Positions 24,421 to 33,067 of a stretch of DNA of 60,158 bases are shown here, in pieces. Made by a program: the position numbers and the translations under genes. Position 1 is the stretch's first letter. Every line of letters starts with the position of its first letter. Source of the DNA: Streptomyces sp. S.PB5 (GTDB lineage: Bacteria > Actinomycetota > Actinomycetes > Streptomycetales > Streptomycetaceae); contig NZ_JAQMWP010000035.1 of the NCBI RefSeq assembly GCF_030403745.1, positions 1-60,158 of the forward strand, in the 5' to 3' direction. The notes under the pieces were generated by a model. It made no database searches. It saw only the letters and a program-made list of their open reading frames with translations, and had not been told where the DNA came from.

Positions 24421-25464
24421 TCAGGCCTGGAGGTATTCCTGCAGGTCGCTGAGGACCGAGTCGGCCGCGGTAACGCCGAGACCCAGGTACCAGGTCTCGT
24501 CCGGCACGTCACGGGCGTGGCCGTCCTTGACCGCCTTCAGGTTCTTCCACAGCGGGTTGCCCTGGGCCTTGGACTTGTCGGTGGCCTTGGGGTCGCCGTA
24601 GACACCGGTGAAGATCCAGTCGGCGTCGGCCTGGTCGATGTTCTCGGCGCTGATCTCGGCGGCCAGGTCCTCGATGTCCTGGTTCTTCGGGCGCGGGATG
24701 CCGACGTCCTTGAGGATCGTGCCGATGAACGAGTCGTTGCCGTACAGGCGGATGACCCCGTCGGGCATGTAGCGGACCATCGAGACGGTCGGCTTGTCGG
24801 CGCCGAGCTTCGCGCCGAGTTCCTTCGCCCGCTTCTCGTACGCGGCGAGCTTGGCCTTGGCCTCGGCGGTCTTGTCCAACGCGGCGGCGTTGAGCAGGTA
24901 GTTCTGCTTCCAGGTGAAGCCGGGGCGGATCGAGAACACGGTCGGGGCGATCTTCGACAGCTCGTCGTACTGGGCGGCGGCGCGCAGCTGGCTGCCCAGG
25001 ATCAGGTCGGGCTTGAGGCCCGCGATCGCTTCCAGGTTGAGGCTGTTGATGGTGCCGACACTCTTCGGCGAACCCGCGTCCTTCTTCAGGTACGACGGCA
25101 GCTCGGGTGAGCCCTCGGTGGTGGCCAGGCCGACCGGCTTGATGCCGAGGGAGACGACGTTGTCGAGCTCGCCGACGTCCAGGACGACGACCCGCTTGGG
25201 CTGAGTCTTGATCACGGTCTCGCCCATGGCCTGCCGGATGGTCCGCGGCCACTGTCCCGGCTTGGCGTCGGTGCCGAGCGCGGCGGTCTTCTGGGCGGCG
25301 TCGGCGAAGTCCTTGCCGCCCTTCGCGACCGACTTGGAGTCCTTCTGGACGGAGCTGCTGGTGCCCTTGCCCTCCGTGGCGGAGTCGCTGCCGCACGCCG
25401 CGAGGGAGAGAGCGGCGACGACGACGAGAGCGACGGCGGCAGGGCCGCGGCGCCGAAGTGACAT
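24421..25464 (-). CDS. Iron-siderophore substrate-binding lipoprotein (FecB/FepB family)
   Basis: 347 residues from ATG 25464, chosen because AAGGAG lies eight bases upstream; an in-frame ATG at 25488 would add eight residues and overlap the promoter. The signal MSLRRRGPAAVALVVVAALS ends in the lipobox LAAC with Cys24. Class III binding-protein motifs: KRVVVLDVGELDNVVSLGIK, GTINSLNLEAIAGLKPDLIL, and the long inter-lobe helix. It captures a ferric siderophore outside the membrane. The 19-bp iron box 30 bases upstream indicates iron repression. Confidence 0.93.
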   Translation of the reverse strand: MSLRRRGPAAVALVVVAALSLAACGSDSATEGKGTSSSVQKDSKSVAKGGKDFADAAQKTAALGTDAKPGQWPRTIRQAMGETVIKTQPKRVVVLDVGELDNVVSLGIKPVGLATTEGSPELPSYLKKDAGSPKSVGTINSLNLEAIAGLKPDLILGSQLRAAAQYDELSKIAPTVFSIRPGFTWKQNYLLNAAALDKTAEAKAKLAAYEKRAKELGAKLGADKPTVSMVRYMPDGVIRLYGNDSFIGTILKDVGIPRPKNQDIEDLAAEISAENIDQADADWIFTGVYGDPKATDKSKAQGNPLWKNLKAVKDGHARDVPDETWYLGLGVTAADSVLSDLQEYLQA

Positions 25465-25493
25465 GGAACAGCTCCTTGCTGTGATCAAGATAG

Positions 25494-25512
25494 TTAGGCG
25501 AGGCTCACCTTA
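25494..25512. promoter_or_regulatory. Iron box (DmdR/IdeR/DtxR-type operator)
   Basis: TTAGGCGAGGCTCACCTTA matches the 19-bp actinobacterial iron-box consensus (TTAGGTTAGGCTCACCTAA type) at most positions, with imperfect dyad symmetry. It lies 30 bases upstream of the siderophore-binding-protein ATG, so iron-loaded DmdR would block the promoter. Confidence 0.85.
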
Positions 25513-26097
25513 TGCGATACGTGTGTGGGGCAGACAGGTGGGCCTGCCCCTTCGCGGGGTAGGAGCCCATCGCGCGCCACAGGGCGAGCCAACTCGGTTC
25601 CGCCGTCGACAAGTTCGTACTCGCGGGTGTGATCGAGCGGGAGGGTGGCGGTGGCCGAGACGAAGGCGCCGGCGGGAGAAGGCCGGGATCGGGAACCCGT
25701 CTCAGCCGGCTTCGGCGGTGAGTCGTCGCTCGGTGACGGCGAGCTGGTCGGCTGCCGGTTCGGGGAGCACGCCGGGCCACGCACCGGCCCGGGCCCAGTC
25801 CCGTGCAGCCGTGACCTTCCACCCCGGTCAGGACACACGTAGGGGCCGAGAGTCCAGTCACCGCCCCAGGGTCGTTCCTGATCCCCCGTCGGGCGACTGT
25901 CCGGCAGGCGGCTGCGTGGGTTGCCTCCACGCCGTCCCGCGGGCGGCACCGAATATCGGCCGCATGTTCCTGAACCACCACAAACACGCGACTGATGTCC
26001 ATCTGGCACACCCTGAATGGCAACCCGCGCTCCGACGGGCAGGTGTGCGGTGGTCCTCTGCGTCGATGCCATCGATGCGCACAGCATCAAGGACCAC
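25513..26097. other. Intergenic, no recognised gene
   Basis: About 585 bases with several overlapping open frames on both strands but no domain, start context or family I recognise. Confidence 0.3.
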
Positions 26098-26345
26098 CAA
26101 TGACACTTCAGCCGAAGAGAACAGCCGCGGCGCGCCGCAGCGGTCGCGGCCGCCGTCGCACTGGCCCTGGTCGGCTTCATGGCGGGGGCGCAGAAGCCGC
26201 GTACGGCTCCAACGAGACGACCGCCGACGACGCCCGCAGCCACCCCACGGCCGACGACTGGCTCCAGGACACCCCGGAGAACTGGTCCCTGGTCGTGGAC
26301 CGCACCCGCACTCCGGCCGAGGCCGTCACCCGCGGTCTGACGCAC
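26098..26345 (+). pseudogene. Remnant of a secreted protein gene
   Basis: ATG 26098 gives MTLQPKRTAAARR; after one frame change a signal-peptide core AVAAAVALALVGFMAGA appears, and in the first frame ADDWLQDTPENWSLVVDRTR follows. Together this looks like a frameshifted, truncated exported protein. The family is not recognised. Confidence 0.3.
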
Positions 26346-26364
26346 GACAGCGAGCCGTACCCGT

Positions 26365-26512
26365 CCAGCCACGCTTTCAGCGTGCGGTCCGTGATGGTCA
26401 GCCCGGCGGCGCGTGCGGCGACGCGGGCGTGGTCGGTGCGGGTGAGAGAGTGCAGGCGGGCCAGCAGCCCTCGCCGGGCGGTGACGGGCATAGCGATGTA
26501 GCCGACGAGCAC
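26365..26512 (-). pseudogene. N-terminal fragment of a helix-turn-helix protein typical of mobile elements
   Basis: From GTG 26512: LVGYIAMPVTARRGLLARLH and ARAAGLTITDRTLKAWLDG resemble the start of an actinobacterial DNA-binding protein often found in integrative elements and plasmids. Similarity stops at about 26365, where the DNA joins the fragment on the other strand. Confidence 0.35.
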
Positions 26513-26834
26513 GTCGAGCTGACGGGCCACGGCCTCGTGGCCCCTGATCCCGCACGCCCCGAATCTACCGAACTCACCGTTCCTCTCCGGGACCCTCGAC
26601 TCCTCTCGCTCCGGGAGCTGGCTGCACACGCTTGCCCCCGTCGAACCCGAGGTCATGTCACGGGAGTTCCGCGAACGGATTTCCCGGTGCTGCGGCCTGC
26701 AGCGGCTGGCGACGCTCCTGTACCTGTGAGTAGGTGTTCTTGAAGGTCGGCTGACGACTGAGGGTCCGCAAAAAGCATTCAGGCTTGAGTAGTAGCTCGC
26801 GTAGGGTTCCCCAGTTGCCGAGCTGAAAGGGTGG

Positions 26835-27830
26835 ATGGTGGCCGTGACGCCTCGGGCAGTGACGCGAGACCAGTTGGCGGGGGCGGCCCGGGCCGCAGTG
26901 GGTGGCGGTCGGACGCTGGAGGCCGTCGAGCGACTCACCGGCGGCACGACGAAGGGCGTGTACCGCCTCACGATGAACGACGCCACGACGGCGGTCGCCT
27001 ACCTGTGGAAGAAGTCGGAGAACTACTGGCCAGCGACTGAGGGCGACGGCGACCTCACCGACCCGTTCGCGCCCGGTGTCGGACTTGACCTGTTCGAAGC
27101 CAGCCACGCGCGCCTGGCCTCGCTCGGCTTGCGGGTTCCCGAGGTCTACTTGGTCGACCGGGACCGCACTCACTACCTGGCCGACCTGGCGATCGTGGAG
27201 GACTTCCCCGGCGAGGACCTGATGGACCTGTTCAACCGCGACCCGCGCGCCGCAGAGCCGACCATGGCCCGCCTTGCCGACGCCCTGGCTGTGATGCGAT
27301 GCCATCGAGCGCCGTCGTTCGGAAAGGTGGCCCAGATCGACAAGGGGGGAACGTCCAGGGCGGCATCGTGTGAGGTGGCAGCGCTGGAGTTCGCGCTGCG
27401 CTGCCTCGCCGAGGCGGCCTCCCGTGACCGGAGGATCTCGGACGCTCGCGGCAGGCTGGAGGAGCGGCTGCGTGAACTCGCCGCGGCGGTGCGACCGCGT
27501 GCCGAGTACTCGGTCGTCCATGGCGAGCTGGGGTTGGATCACGTGCTGGTGGACCGGGACGGTAACCCCGTCGTGATCGACTTCGAGGAGCTGCTGTACT
27601 TCGACGTCGAGTGGGAGCACGTGTTCCTGCGGCTCCGCCACTCCGAGGACCAATACCGTCGGTTGGCGGTGGAGGACCTCGACGAGGACCGACTCGCCCT
27701 CTACAGGCTCACCCAGCACCTGTCCCTGACGGCGGGGCCACTCCGGTTGCTCGACGGAGACTTCCCCGACCGGGCGTTCATGCAGGGAATTGCCGAGCAC
27801 CACCTGAACCAGGCACTGACGCTGGTCTGA
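26835..27830 (+). CDS. Aminoglycoside phosphotransferase (APH)-family kinase
   Basis: 331 residues from ATG 26835, after GAAAGGGTGG. It has an APH/choline-kinase fold: a nucleotide-loop-like EAVERLTGGTTKGVYRLTMN near residue 35, the Brenner-type motif VVHGELGLDHVLVDRDGNPV (HGELGLDHVL in place of the usual HGDxxxxN) and VIDFEELLYFDVEWEHVFL, where DFE holds the metal-binding Asp. Replacement of the catalytic HGD Asp by Glu and of Asn by His is unusual for an active kinase. Drug resistance cannot be claimed. It stands alone between non-coding stretches. Confidence 0.75.
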   Translation: MVAVTPRAVTRDQLAGAARAAVGGGRTLEAVERLTGGTTKGVYRLTMNDATTAVAYLWKKSENYWPATEGDGDLTDPFAPGVGLDLFEASHARLASLGLRVPEVYLVDRDRTHYLADLAIVEDFPGEDLMDLFNRDPRAAEPTMARLADALAVMRCHRAPSFGKVAQIDKGGTSRAASCEVAALEFALRCLAEAASRDRRISDARGRLEERLRELAAAVRPRAEYSVVHGELGLDHVLVDRDGNPVVIDFEELLYFDVEWEHVFLRLRHSEDQYRRLAVEDLDEDRLALYRLTQHLSLTAGPLRLLDGDFPDRAFMQGIAEHHLNQALTLV

Positions 27831-27959
27831 GGGTGTTGGTCACCAGGAGGACACCCGTGTTTTTCTCCCGGTCGGTACGGGGGCTTTTGCGGGTGGGACG
27901 CCGGGTCATGGTGGTGGTCTCAGGCCCAGTCCTCGAGGTCGCCGGCCTAACCGCGGTCG

Positions 27960-28390
27960 GCCCAGACCTGCGCGGTCTGCGGCTGAGTGAGGCGCAGGCC
28001 GCCAGAACACGTCCCGGGCGGCATCACGACCTGCAGACCGTCAGCGCATGGACCTGAGCCGCCACCGAGCCTGCTGGACAGGCCCGTACCCGCGGCGACC
28101 GCCTCGCGCACCGCGGTCGTCATCACGAACTCGCAGTCCGCCGGCGCCAGAGCCGCGACCGCGTCCAGAACAGGCACGGACTTCGACGGCTCCCTCAGAC
28201 CACCGAACAGCATGTCGTGCTCCAGCACCTGCCAGGCCAGCAGATGCTCCACCTGCACGCCGGCCAGCCCCTCTCAGCATGCCTCTGCCCGGGCCCGGTC
28301 CTGATCGAGGTAGGCCCACGTCAGATCCGTAGCCCGCCACATCCCCTCCACCAAAGCCGCCTGCTCCCCTGCCGCCCCCATCGCTGCCAT
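27960..28390 (-). pseudogene. Hypothetical protein gene, interrupted
   Basis: From ATG 28390 the minus strand reads MAAMGAAGEQAALVEGMWRA, TDLTWAYLDQDRARAEAC then a TGA (28274-28276). The following text EHLLAWQVLEHDMLFGGLRE, PSKSVPVLDAVAALAPADCE continues the same kind of helical protein in another frame to about 27965. I believe it is a conserved Streptomyces hypothetical protein, but its function is unknown. A plus-strand frame of 66 codons from GTG 27857 overlaps it and is probably not a gene. Confidence 0.5.
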
Positions 28391-28470
28391 GCAGCCCCTT
28401 GTAGCTGGGTGCGGCCGGGGGCGCTTAGCGTGATCCCGACGATCAGCAGCTGGCGCGGGGAGGTCTGGCC

Positions 28471-28994
28471 ATGGGGTGGACACGGAAGGCGACCGAGGTG
28501 GTGCACCGGGGCCCCTTCATCGTGCTGAACCGCGACGCGGTGATCCGACCGGATGGCAGCAGCGGCACGTACGAGCACATCACGGTCGACAACGCGGTGC
28601 GCATCGTCGCTCTCGACGGCCACGGCGAGGTCGCCCTGGTCGAGGACGGCTTCTACCTCCAGCGGCGACGTGTCCTTCACCTTCCGGGAGGCGGCAGCGG
28701 CGGCCAGGAGCCGCAGGAGGCGGCGCTGCGGGAACTGGAGGAGGAGACGGGGCTCGTGGCAGGCAGGGCACGACCGCTCGGTGTGATCGATCCGCTGCCC
28801 GCCGTGACGGCTGCGACGACTCACCGCTCGCTACCGATCTGCGGCCCGGCACGATTCACCGCGATGACACAGAGATCGGCATGACGGTGCACTGGTGGAA
28901 GCTGAGCGCGGCCGTGGACGCTGTTCGTGCCGGTCGCATCACCGAGGCCGGCAGCGTCGCCGGACTGCTCCTGGCGGCCAACGTGTGCGAGTAG
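28471..28994 (+). pseudogene. Nudix hydrolase, frameshifted
   Basis: ATG 28471 follows GGGGAGG. It is a clear relative of the intact Nudix gene at 34216-34764: TVDNAVRIVALDGHGEVALV, LQRRRVLHLPGGGSGGQEPQ, EAALRELEEETGLVAGRA (Nudix box). At about 28823 one base is missing; the expected tail LATDLRPGTIHRDDTEIGMT, then AAVDAVRAGRITEAGSVAGL, continues in the next frame to 28994. Without the shift it would be about 174 residues. The Nudix box is encoded before the break, but the C-terminal third is lost. Confidence 0.85.
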
Positions 28995-29030
28995 GTGAGG
29001 CGCCGGAGGGCGACGAGTGGCCCGTAGCCG

Positions 29031-29849
29031 TCAGTCGTGGCGTGCGAGCTTGACCGAGGAGATGAGCAGGATCACGGCCAGCACGGGGATGAGCACCATG
29101 TCCGAGAACACTCCGGCCAACAGCCCGCCCAGCACCGCGCCGCCGACCGAACCCGCGGCCATGACCAGGGTGAAGCGGAGGTTGGCGCCCAGGACCGCGA
29201 AGCTGCCGTCACGGCTGTAGCGGGCAAAGGCGACCAGCATGGTGGGCAGCGACACCAGCAGGGACAGGCTCCCGGCCGTCTTGATGTCCACCGGGAACAG
29301 CAGCATGATCGTCGGGATCAGCAGCTCGCCCCCGGCGACGCCCATGATCGTCGCGACCACCCCGATGCCGAACCCGGCCACCGCCCCACTGGGCACCTGC
29401 GCCCACAGCGGCAGCGACAGCGTCCCCACGGTGGTGACGTGGGTGACCATCAGGGCCGCGGCCATGAGGACCATGAGCGCGGCCAGCACCTTTGGGAGGG
29501 TGGAGCTGCGCATCCGCACGGCCCACGTCGCACCGGCCCAGGCGCCGATCAGGCTCCCCGCCAGCAGGTTGACCGTGATCGTCCAGTGCGCGGCCGGCGC
29601 AGAGACGGGGACCACTGCCGGACGCGCGGGCAGCGAGAAGAGCACCACGACCAGGCTCATCGCCTTGTTCAGGATGGCCGCGGAGAGTGCGGCGAACCCG
29701 AACAGGCCGATCATCCCGCCCAGGACACCGATGGCCGCTCCCGCACCGAACACCGAGGCATCGAGTGCGTGGAGCGTGCGGGAACGATGTTCTGGTCGGT
29801 AGCCATGCCGGGCATCCTCCCCGGCGGCCGGGCGGGTCCGCCATGGCAT
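29031..29849 (-). CDS. TauE/SafE-family membrane transporter, start region uncertain
   Basis: About 240 residues of the sulfite-exporter TauE/SafE family with about seven membrane helices: AAIGVLGGMIGLFGFAALSA, NLLAGSLIGAWAGATWAVRM, GFGIGVVATIMGVAGGELLI. Related proteins have a GxGGAEFRLPLLIG-type segment between GGMIGL and FGFAAL that is absent here, suggesting a small in-frame deletion. ATG 29849 starts the longest frame, but MATDQNIVPARSTH, a plausible true N-terminus at 29805, is in another frame, so a frameshift may have broken the start. GTG 29753 is a minimal alternative. Confidence 0.6.
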   Translation of the reverse strand: MPWRTRPAAGEDARHGYRPEHRSRTLHALDASVFGAGAAIGVLGGMIGLFGFAALSAAILNKAMSLVVVLFSLPARPAVVPVSAPAAHWTITVNLLAGSLIGAWAGATWAVRMRSSTLPKVLAALMVLMAAALMVTHVTTVGTLSLPLWAQVPSGAVAGFGIGVVATIMGVAGGELLIPTIMLLFPVDIKTAGSLSLLVSLPTMLVAFARYSRDGSFAVLGANLRFTLVMAAGSVGGAVLGGLLAGVFSDMVLIPVLAVILLISSVKLARHD

Positions 29850-30084
29850 CGGCTCCCCTTCGGGAAAGGCACCGGCACGTGCCCCGCCTCGCCGTGCAGA
29901 CGGCCGGCGCAGCGGGCCGTGTTCTCACCTTCAGCGGCATGGCCCGTCAGCTGCACTATGGAACCGGAAGCCTGCCGCTTCCTCTTGCAGGTCGACACCG
30001 CCCTCTCCCCTCATCCCCTCAGCTTGACTCTGAAGCCGTGCCGGAACCGGTGATACGTGACGCTGCGTGACGGCGCCGATAGTA
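29850..30084. other. Intergenic, nothing recognised
   Basis: No supported gene; it lies upstream of the TauE-like gene and before a transposase scrap. Confidence 0.3.
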
Positions 30085-30190
30085 CCGGGCCGCCGCCAGC
30101 CGCCTACGGCGTGTTCTGGACGCCATCCTCTACGTGAACCGGACCGGGATCCCCTGGCGTCACCTCCTGCTCGACCACCCGCGCAACGGC
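30085..30190 (+). pseudogene. IS5-type transposase scrap
   Basis: RRVLDAILYVNRTGIPWRHL is the IS5 N-terminal signature (compare DVFDAILYLNRTGTPWKYLP in the intact IS5 at 6271-7110), kept over about 35 codons only, then lost. Confidence 0.6.
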
Positions 30191-30203
30191 TGCCGACGTG
30201 TAG

Positions 30204-30223
30204 GTTATAGGTCGACCACTAAC
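30204..30223. promoter_or_regulatory. 20-bp palindromic operator, probable TetR site
   Basis: GTTATAGGTCGACCACTAAC: arms GTTA/TAAC and core GGTCGACC are perfectly symmetric, with only two pairs mismatched. It lies 13-32 bases before the ATG of the SnoaL-like gene, which is followed by a tetR gene, suggesting autoregulation of the pair. Confidence 0.6.
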
Positions 30224-30235
30224 GTAGGAGTGAAG

Positions 30236-30709
30236 ATGACAGTCAAGGAAGACGTCGCCGCCCGCCGCGCCGCTGCCCAGCACGCCCTGGCCGAGCACCT
30301 GCGCCTTACCGCCGCGGGCCGCGTCGACGAATGGGTGGAGCTGTTCGCCCCGGACGCAGTGCTCGAGTTCCCGTACGCGCCGGCCGGCGTGCCCCAGCGG
30401 GTGACGGGGCGCGACGCACTGGTCGCGCACATGAGCAACTTCCCCCAGACCTTCGACGTGGAGTTCGTCGACCTGGTCTTCCACGACACGGTCGATCCGA
30501 GTCTGGTGATCGCCGAGTTCCGCTCGAAGGGAACGGCGCTGCCGACCGGCAAGCCGTACGAGCAGACCTGCATCTCCGTCGTGCGCACCGATGACGACGG
30601 GCGCATCACCCACTACCTGGACTACTGGAACCCGCTGGTGGCGATCGAGGCACTCACCCCCGACGACGTGCCGTCCGACTCCGACCTCAGCGTGACGTTT
30701 GGGCGCTGA
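30236..30709 (+). CDS. SnoaL-like/NTF2-fold protein
   Basis: 157 residues; ATG 30236 follows AGGAG. NTF2-like cone fold: HALAEHLRLTAAGRVDEWVE, LFAPDAVLEFPYAPAGVP, RVTGRDALVAHMSNFP, and the last strands RITHYLDYWNPLVAIEAL. These proteins are small cyclases, isomerases or hydrolases acting on hydrophobic small molecules, or ligand carriers. It is followed 25 bases later by a TetR gene on the same strand and preceded by a palindromic operator, so it is probably induced by the ligand of that repressor. Confidence 0.82.
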   Translation: MTVKEDVAARRAAAQHALAEHLRLTAAGRVDEWVELFAPDAVLEFPYAPAGVPQRVTGRDALVAHMSNFPQTFDVEFVDLVFHDTVDPSLVIAEFRSKGTALPTGKPYEQTCISVVRTDDDGRITHYLDYWNPLVAIEALTPDDVPSDSDLSVTFGR

Positions 30710-30734
30710 GGGCACCCGTGTTTGACTGAGACCC

Positions 30735-31283
30735 ATGCCTGCCGCCGGTACCAGCACGAAGAGCGACGAACGACGCCGGGCCATCATGGCCGCCGCGGTC
30801 GACTGCTTCGCGCAAAAGGGTTTCTACGGTACGACGACGCACGAGATCGCAGCGTGGGTCGGAGTCTCTCAGCCGTATCTCTACCGCCTGTACCCGAACA
30901 AGGAAGCGTTGTTCGCGGCGGCGGTCGACCACGTGTCCGTCGTCATGACGGACACGCTGGTCGCGCACTCGCCGGCGCCAGGTGGGGCCGATCTGGCGCC
31001 CGAGGCGGCGTTGGATGCCGCACGCGGCGCCTACGGCGCGCTCGTCGCGGACCGCAACATCCTGCGTTTCCTCATGCACGCGAACTGTGCCGTCGGCGAG
31101 CCGCTGGTGGCACAGGCCGTGCGCCGGTGTTACGCCAAGCAGGTCGACACCGTCCGGCAGCTGCTGGGCGACGACGACGCCGTGCGGCACTGGTTCGGCG
31201 CCGGCATGCTCGACAACGTGGTCGCCGTGCTGGGCCTGGCCGACATCGATGAACCGTGGGCACACGTCCTCACCACCCGATGA
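30735..31283 (+). CDS. TetR-family transcriptional regulator
   Basis: 182 residues. The DNA-binding domain is RRAIMAAAVDCFAQKGFYGT, TTHEIAAWVGVSQPYLYRLYPNKEALFAAAVDH (helix-turn-helix with recognition helix SQPYLYRLY). The ligand domain has HANCAVGEPLVAQAVRRCYA. It lies 25 bases after the SnoaL-like gene and probably binds the 20-bp palindrome at 30204-30223, controlling both genes. The upstream ribosome binding site is weak, consistent with coupled translation. Confidence 0.88.
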   Translation: MPAAGTSTKSDERRRAIMAAAVDCFAQKGFYGTTTHEIAAWVGVSQPYLYRLYPNKEALFAAAVDHVSVVMTDTLVAHSPAPGGADLAPEAALDAARGAYGALVADRNILRFLMHANCAVGEPLVAQAVRRCYAKQVDTVRQLLGDDDAVRHWFGAGMLDNVVAVLGLADIDEPWAHVLTTR

Positions 31284-31514
31284 CCCGCCACCGGCAGTTC
31301 GGCGACCACGGCCCCGAGCCTTCCTCATAGGCCAGCTCGGCCAGTCGGCTCAGAACGCGCTCGGCGCCCAGGAGTCCTCTCGCTCCGCCTGGACCCCCTA
31401 CAGCCGCCTGGCCAACTCTGCAGCGAGCCCACCCAGTTCACTCCCGCGAGCCGTGATCTGCTCCAGCTCCCCCATCCCCACCCCGCTCCCCCGCTCTCCC
31501 GCTCTCCCGCAGCA
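31284..31514. other. Intergenic, nothing recognised
   Basis: No supported gene between the tetR stop and the istB remnant. Confidence 0.3.
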
Positions 31515-31748
31515 GGCCCGGTCTTTGCCCCTGCGGGAGTCGAGTTCGAGCTGGCAGGAGAAGTCGTACTCGTCGAGCGTCTTGTGGCGCGGCACTCTTG
31601 CACAGCCGCAGGCCAGAGCGGCAACGGCGGTCGTCACGGAGAGCCAGTTCCTCGGACAGGACCAGGTCGAGGAACTGGTCTCCGCCAGGTGGGGCAGGCC
31701 GTGCTTGCCCGCCGTGGTGCGTATGCGGTTGCCGGTCAGCTCGCTCAA
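31515..31748 (-). pseudogene. istB: IS21 IstB helper ATPase, N-terminal remnant
   Basis: From ATG 31748: MSELTGNRIRTTAGKHGLPH then LAET. A second frame gives FLDLVLSEELALRDDRRCRS, and the first resumes with PRHKTLDEYDFSCQLELDSR. This is the standard IstB N-terminus with a deletion near TSSST and frame changes. The Walker A region that should follow is missing. Confidence 0.75.
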
Positions 31749-32009
31749 GAGGACTCCATTCTTGGCGAGTTGGCAGTGAAAGACCCGGTCCCGTCAGCTC
31801 GTCATAGACCGACAAGGGACGGCGCCCGACCTCGATCCGGGCGACTGCGCTACGGTTCAACAGGCCGTGCAGCGGACCGACTTGGCCACCGCCGATGGGC
31901 TGAGGACGTAGCGGCTGGGTCACGTCGCCGGTCGTCGCGCGACGGCTCTTGCCGGCCAGCAGACGACGCAGCCTGCGAGGGTGGGCTCACGAAACCAAAT
32001 GGTTCGAGG
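31749..32009. other. Intergenic, nothing recognised
   Basis: It probably includes a decayed end of istA (a PLSVYDELTG-like run lies near 31800 on the minus strand), but the evidence is thin. Confidence 0.25.
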
Positions 32010-32023
32010 ATCAACCGGTTGAT
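32010..32023. promoter_or_regulatory. 14-bp perfect palindrome before the acetyltransferase
   Basis: ATCAACCGGTTGAT lies 17 bases before GTG 32040. It could be an operator; no regulator gene is adjacent. Confidence 0.35.
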
Positions 32024-32039
32024 TCGTAGCCTGGTCTCC

Positions 32040-32549
32040 GTGATCACCCTTGAGCTTTCTGACGGAGCGGGACGACGTGTTGTCCTGCACGAGGTGAACG
32101 ACGAGAACTGGCGTGCTGTCGCGGATATCGCTCCGCTGGACGACCAGCGCCGATACGTGCCCGCGCTGGCGGCCCGCTACCTGCTTCTGTCCTTGCGGGA
32201 AGGCATCTGGCACTCGATGGCGATCTGCGCCGATGACACGGTGGTCGGTCACATCATGTGGGGTCGTGACGAAGACGGCTCATACTGGCTCGGGGGCATG
32301 ATGATCGACGGCACCGAGCAGGGCAAGGGGGTCGGACGGGCGGCGGTGCGAACCCTCATGGAGTGGCTTGCGCAACGTGAGAGCTGCCGGGAGCTTCGCC
32401 TGTCGTATCACCCCGACAACGCCGTGGCCGCACGGCTGTATGCCTCCCTGGGCTTTCAGCCAACAGCAGTCTCTTCCGGTGACGAGGTCGTTGCCAGTCT
32501 GTCTGTCCTTGACGGCCATCCCAAAGCCCTGGACTGCCCGTCGTTCTGA
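32040..32549 (+). CDS. GNAT N-acetyltransferase (spermidine/spermine acetyltransferase-like)
   Basis: 169 residues from GTG 32040; the ribosome binding site is weak. GNAT fold with DGSYWLGGMMIDGTEQGKGV then GRAAVRTLMEWL (acetyl-CoA pyrophosphate loop Q/GxGxG/A), and YHPDNAVAARLYASLGFQPT (final strand and helix). The N-terminal part VVLHEVNDENWRAVADI resembles BltD/SpeG-type polyamine acetyltransferases. No partner genes. Confidence 0.85.
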   Translation: MITLELSDGAGRRVVLHEVNDENWRAVADIAPLDDQRRYVPALAARYLLLSLREGIWHSMAICADDTVVGHIMWGRDEDGSYWLGGMMIDGTEQGKGVGRAAVRTLMEWLAQRESCRELRLSYHPDNAVAARLYASLGFQPTAVSSGDEVVASLSVLDGHPKALDCPSF

Positions 32550-32754
32550 CGAGAGAGAATGATGTCGGTCTGGGTCAGTTCGTGGACGAGTCCTGGGCTT
32601 GGGCGGCGTGGGTACTGGCGAGCCTGTAGGACTCCGTGCCGGTTTCGATGATGTCCCCGCCGAAGGTGAGGGACGGGTGTCCCGCCGAGTGGTGCAGCCA
32701 TCCGAACGGCTCTGGTCCGGATGGTCTGCGCGCCAATAAGAGGTCGTGCGGCCG

Positions 32755-33014
32755 GCGGCTGCATGGTGGGCGGCCGGCAGATGGGCGGCGAGGGGATCGC
32801 CCACGCCGGCGGCGAACCGCCTCCAGTACAGGGCGCTTTCACGCCGGTCCAGGGTGTAGAGCAGGCAGGCGAAGGTGCGGGCGCCGGTCTGGTCGCAGCC
32901 GGCGGCGAACGCCGTGAGGGAGTCGATGTCGTTGGATCGCAGGACCGTCTCGCACAGGCGCCGCACGTGGTCCATGTCGCCGATGACGCGTGACCACAGC
33001 GTCGGGGCACCGCA
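32755..33014 (-). pseudogene. Hypothetical protein gene remnant
   Basis: The minus strand reads LWSRVIGDMDHVRRLCETVL, RSNDIDSLTAFAAGCDQTGA, RTFACLLYTLDRRESALYWR, RFAAGVGDPLAAHLPAAHHA and then turns to nonsense. It looks like part of a conserved Streptomyces alpha-helical protein of unknown function. There is no clear start at the upstream end. Confidence 0.45.
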
Positions 33015-33067
33015 GGCCCGCTGGGGCTGAGGAGCTACCGACTCTCCGTGTGGTTATCCTCCACGAG

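Noticed and set aside
26835..27830. APH-like protein as an aminoglycoside resistance gene
   Set aside because: The HGD/N catalytic motif is altered and no resistance context is present; only family membership is supportable.
27857..28057. Plus-strand 66-codon frame with a good GGAGG site
   Set aside because: It overlaps a better-supported minus-strand pseudogene and has no family resemblance; kept only as a remark.
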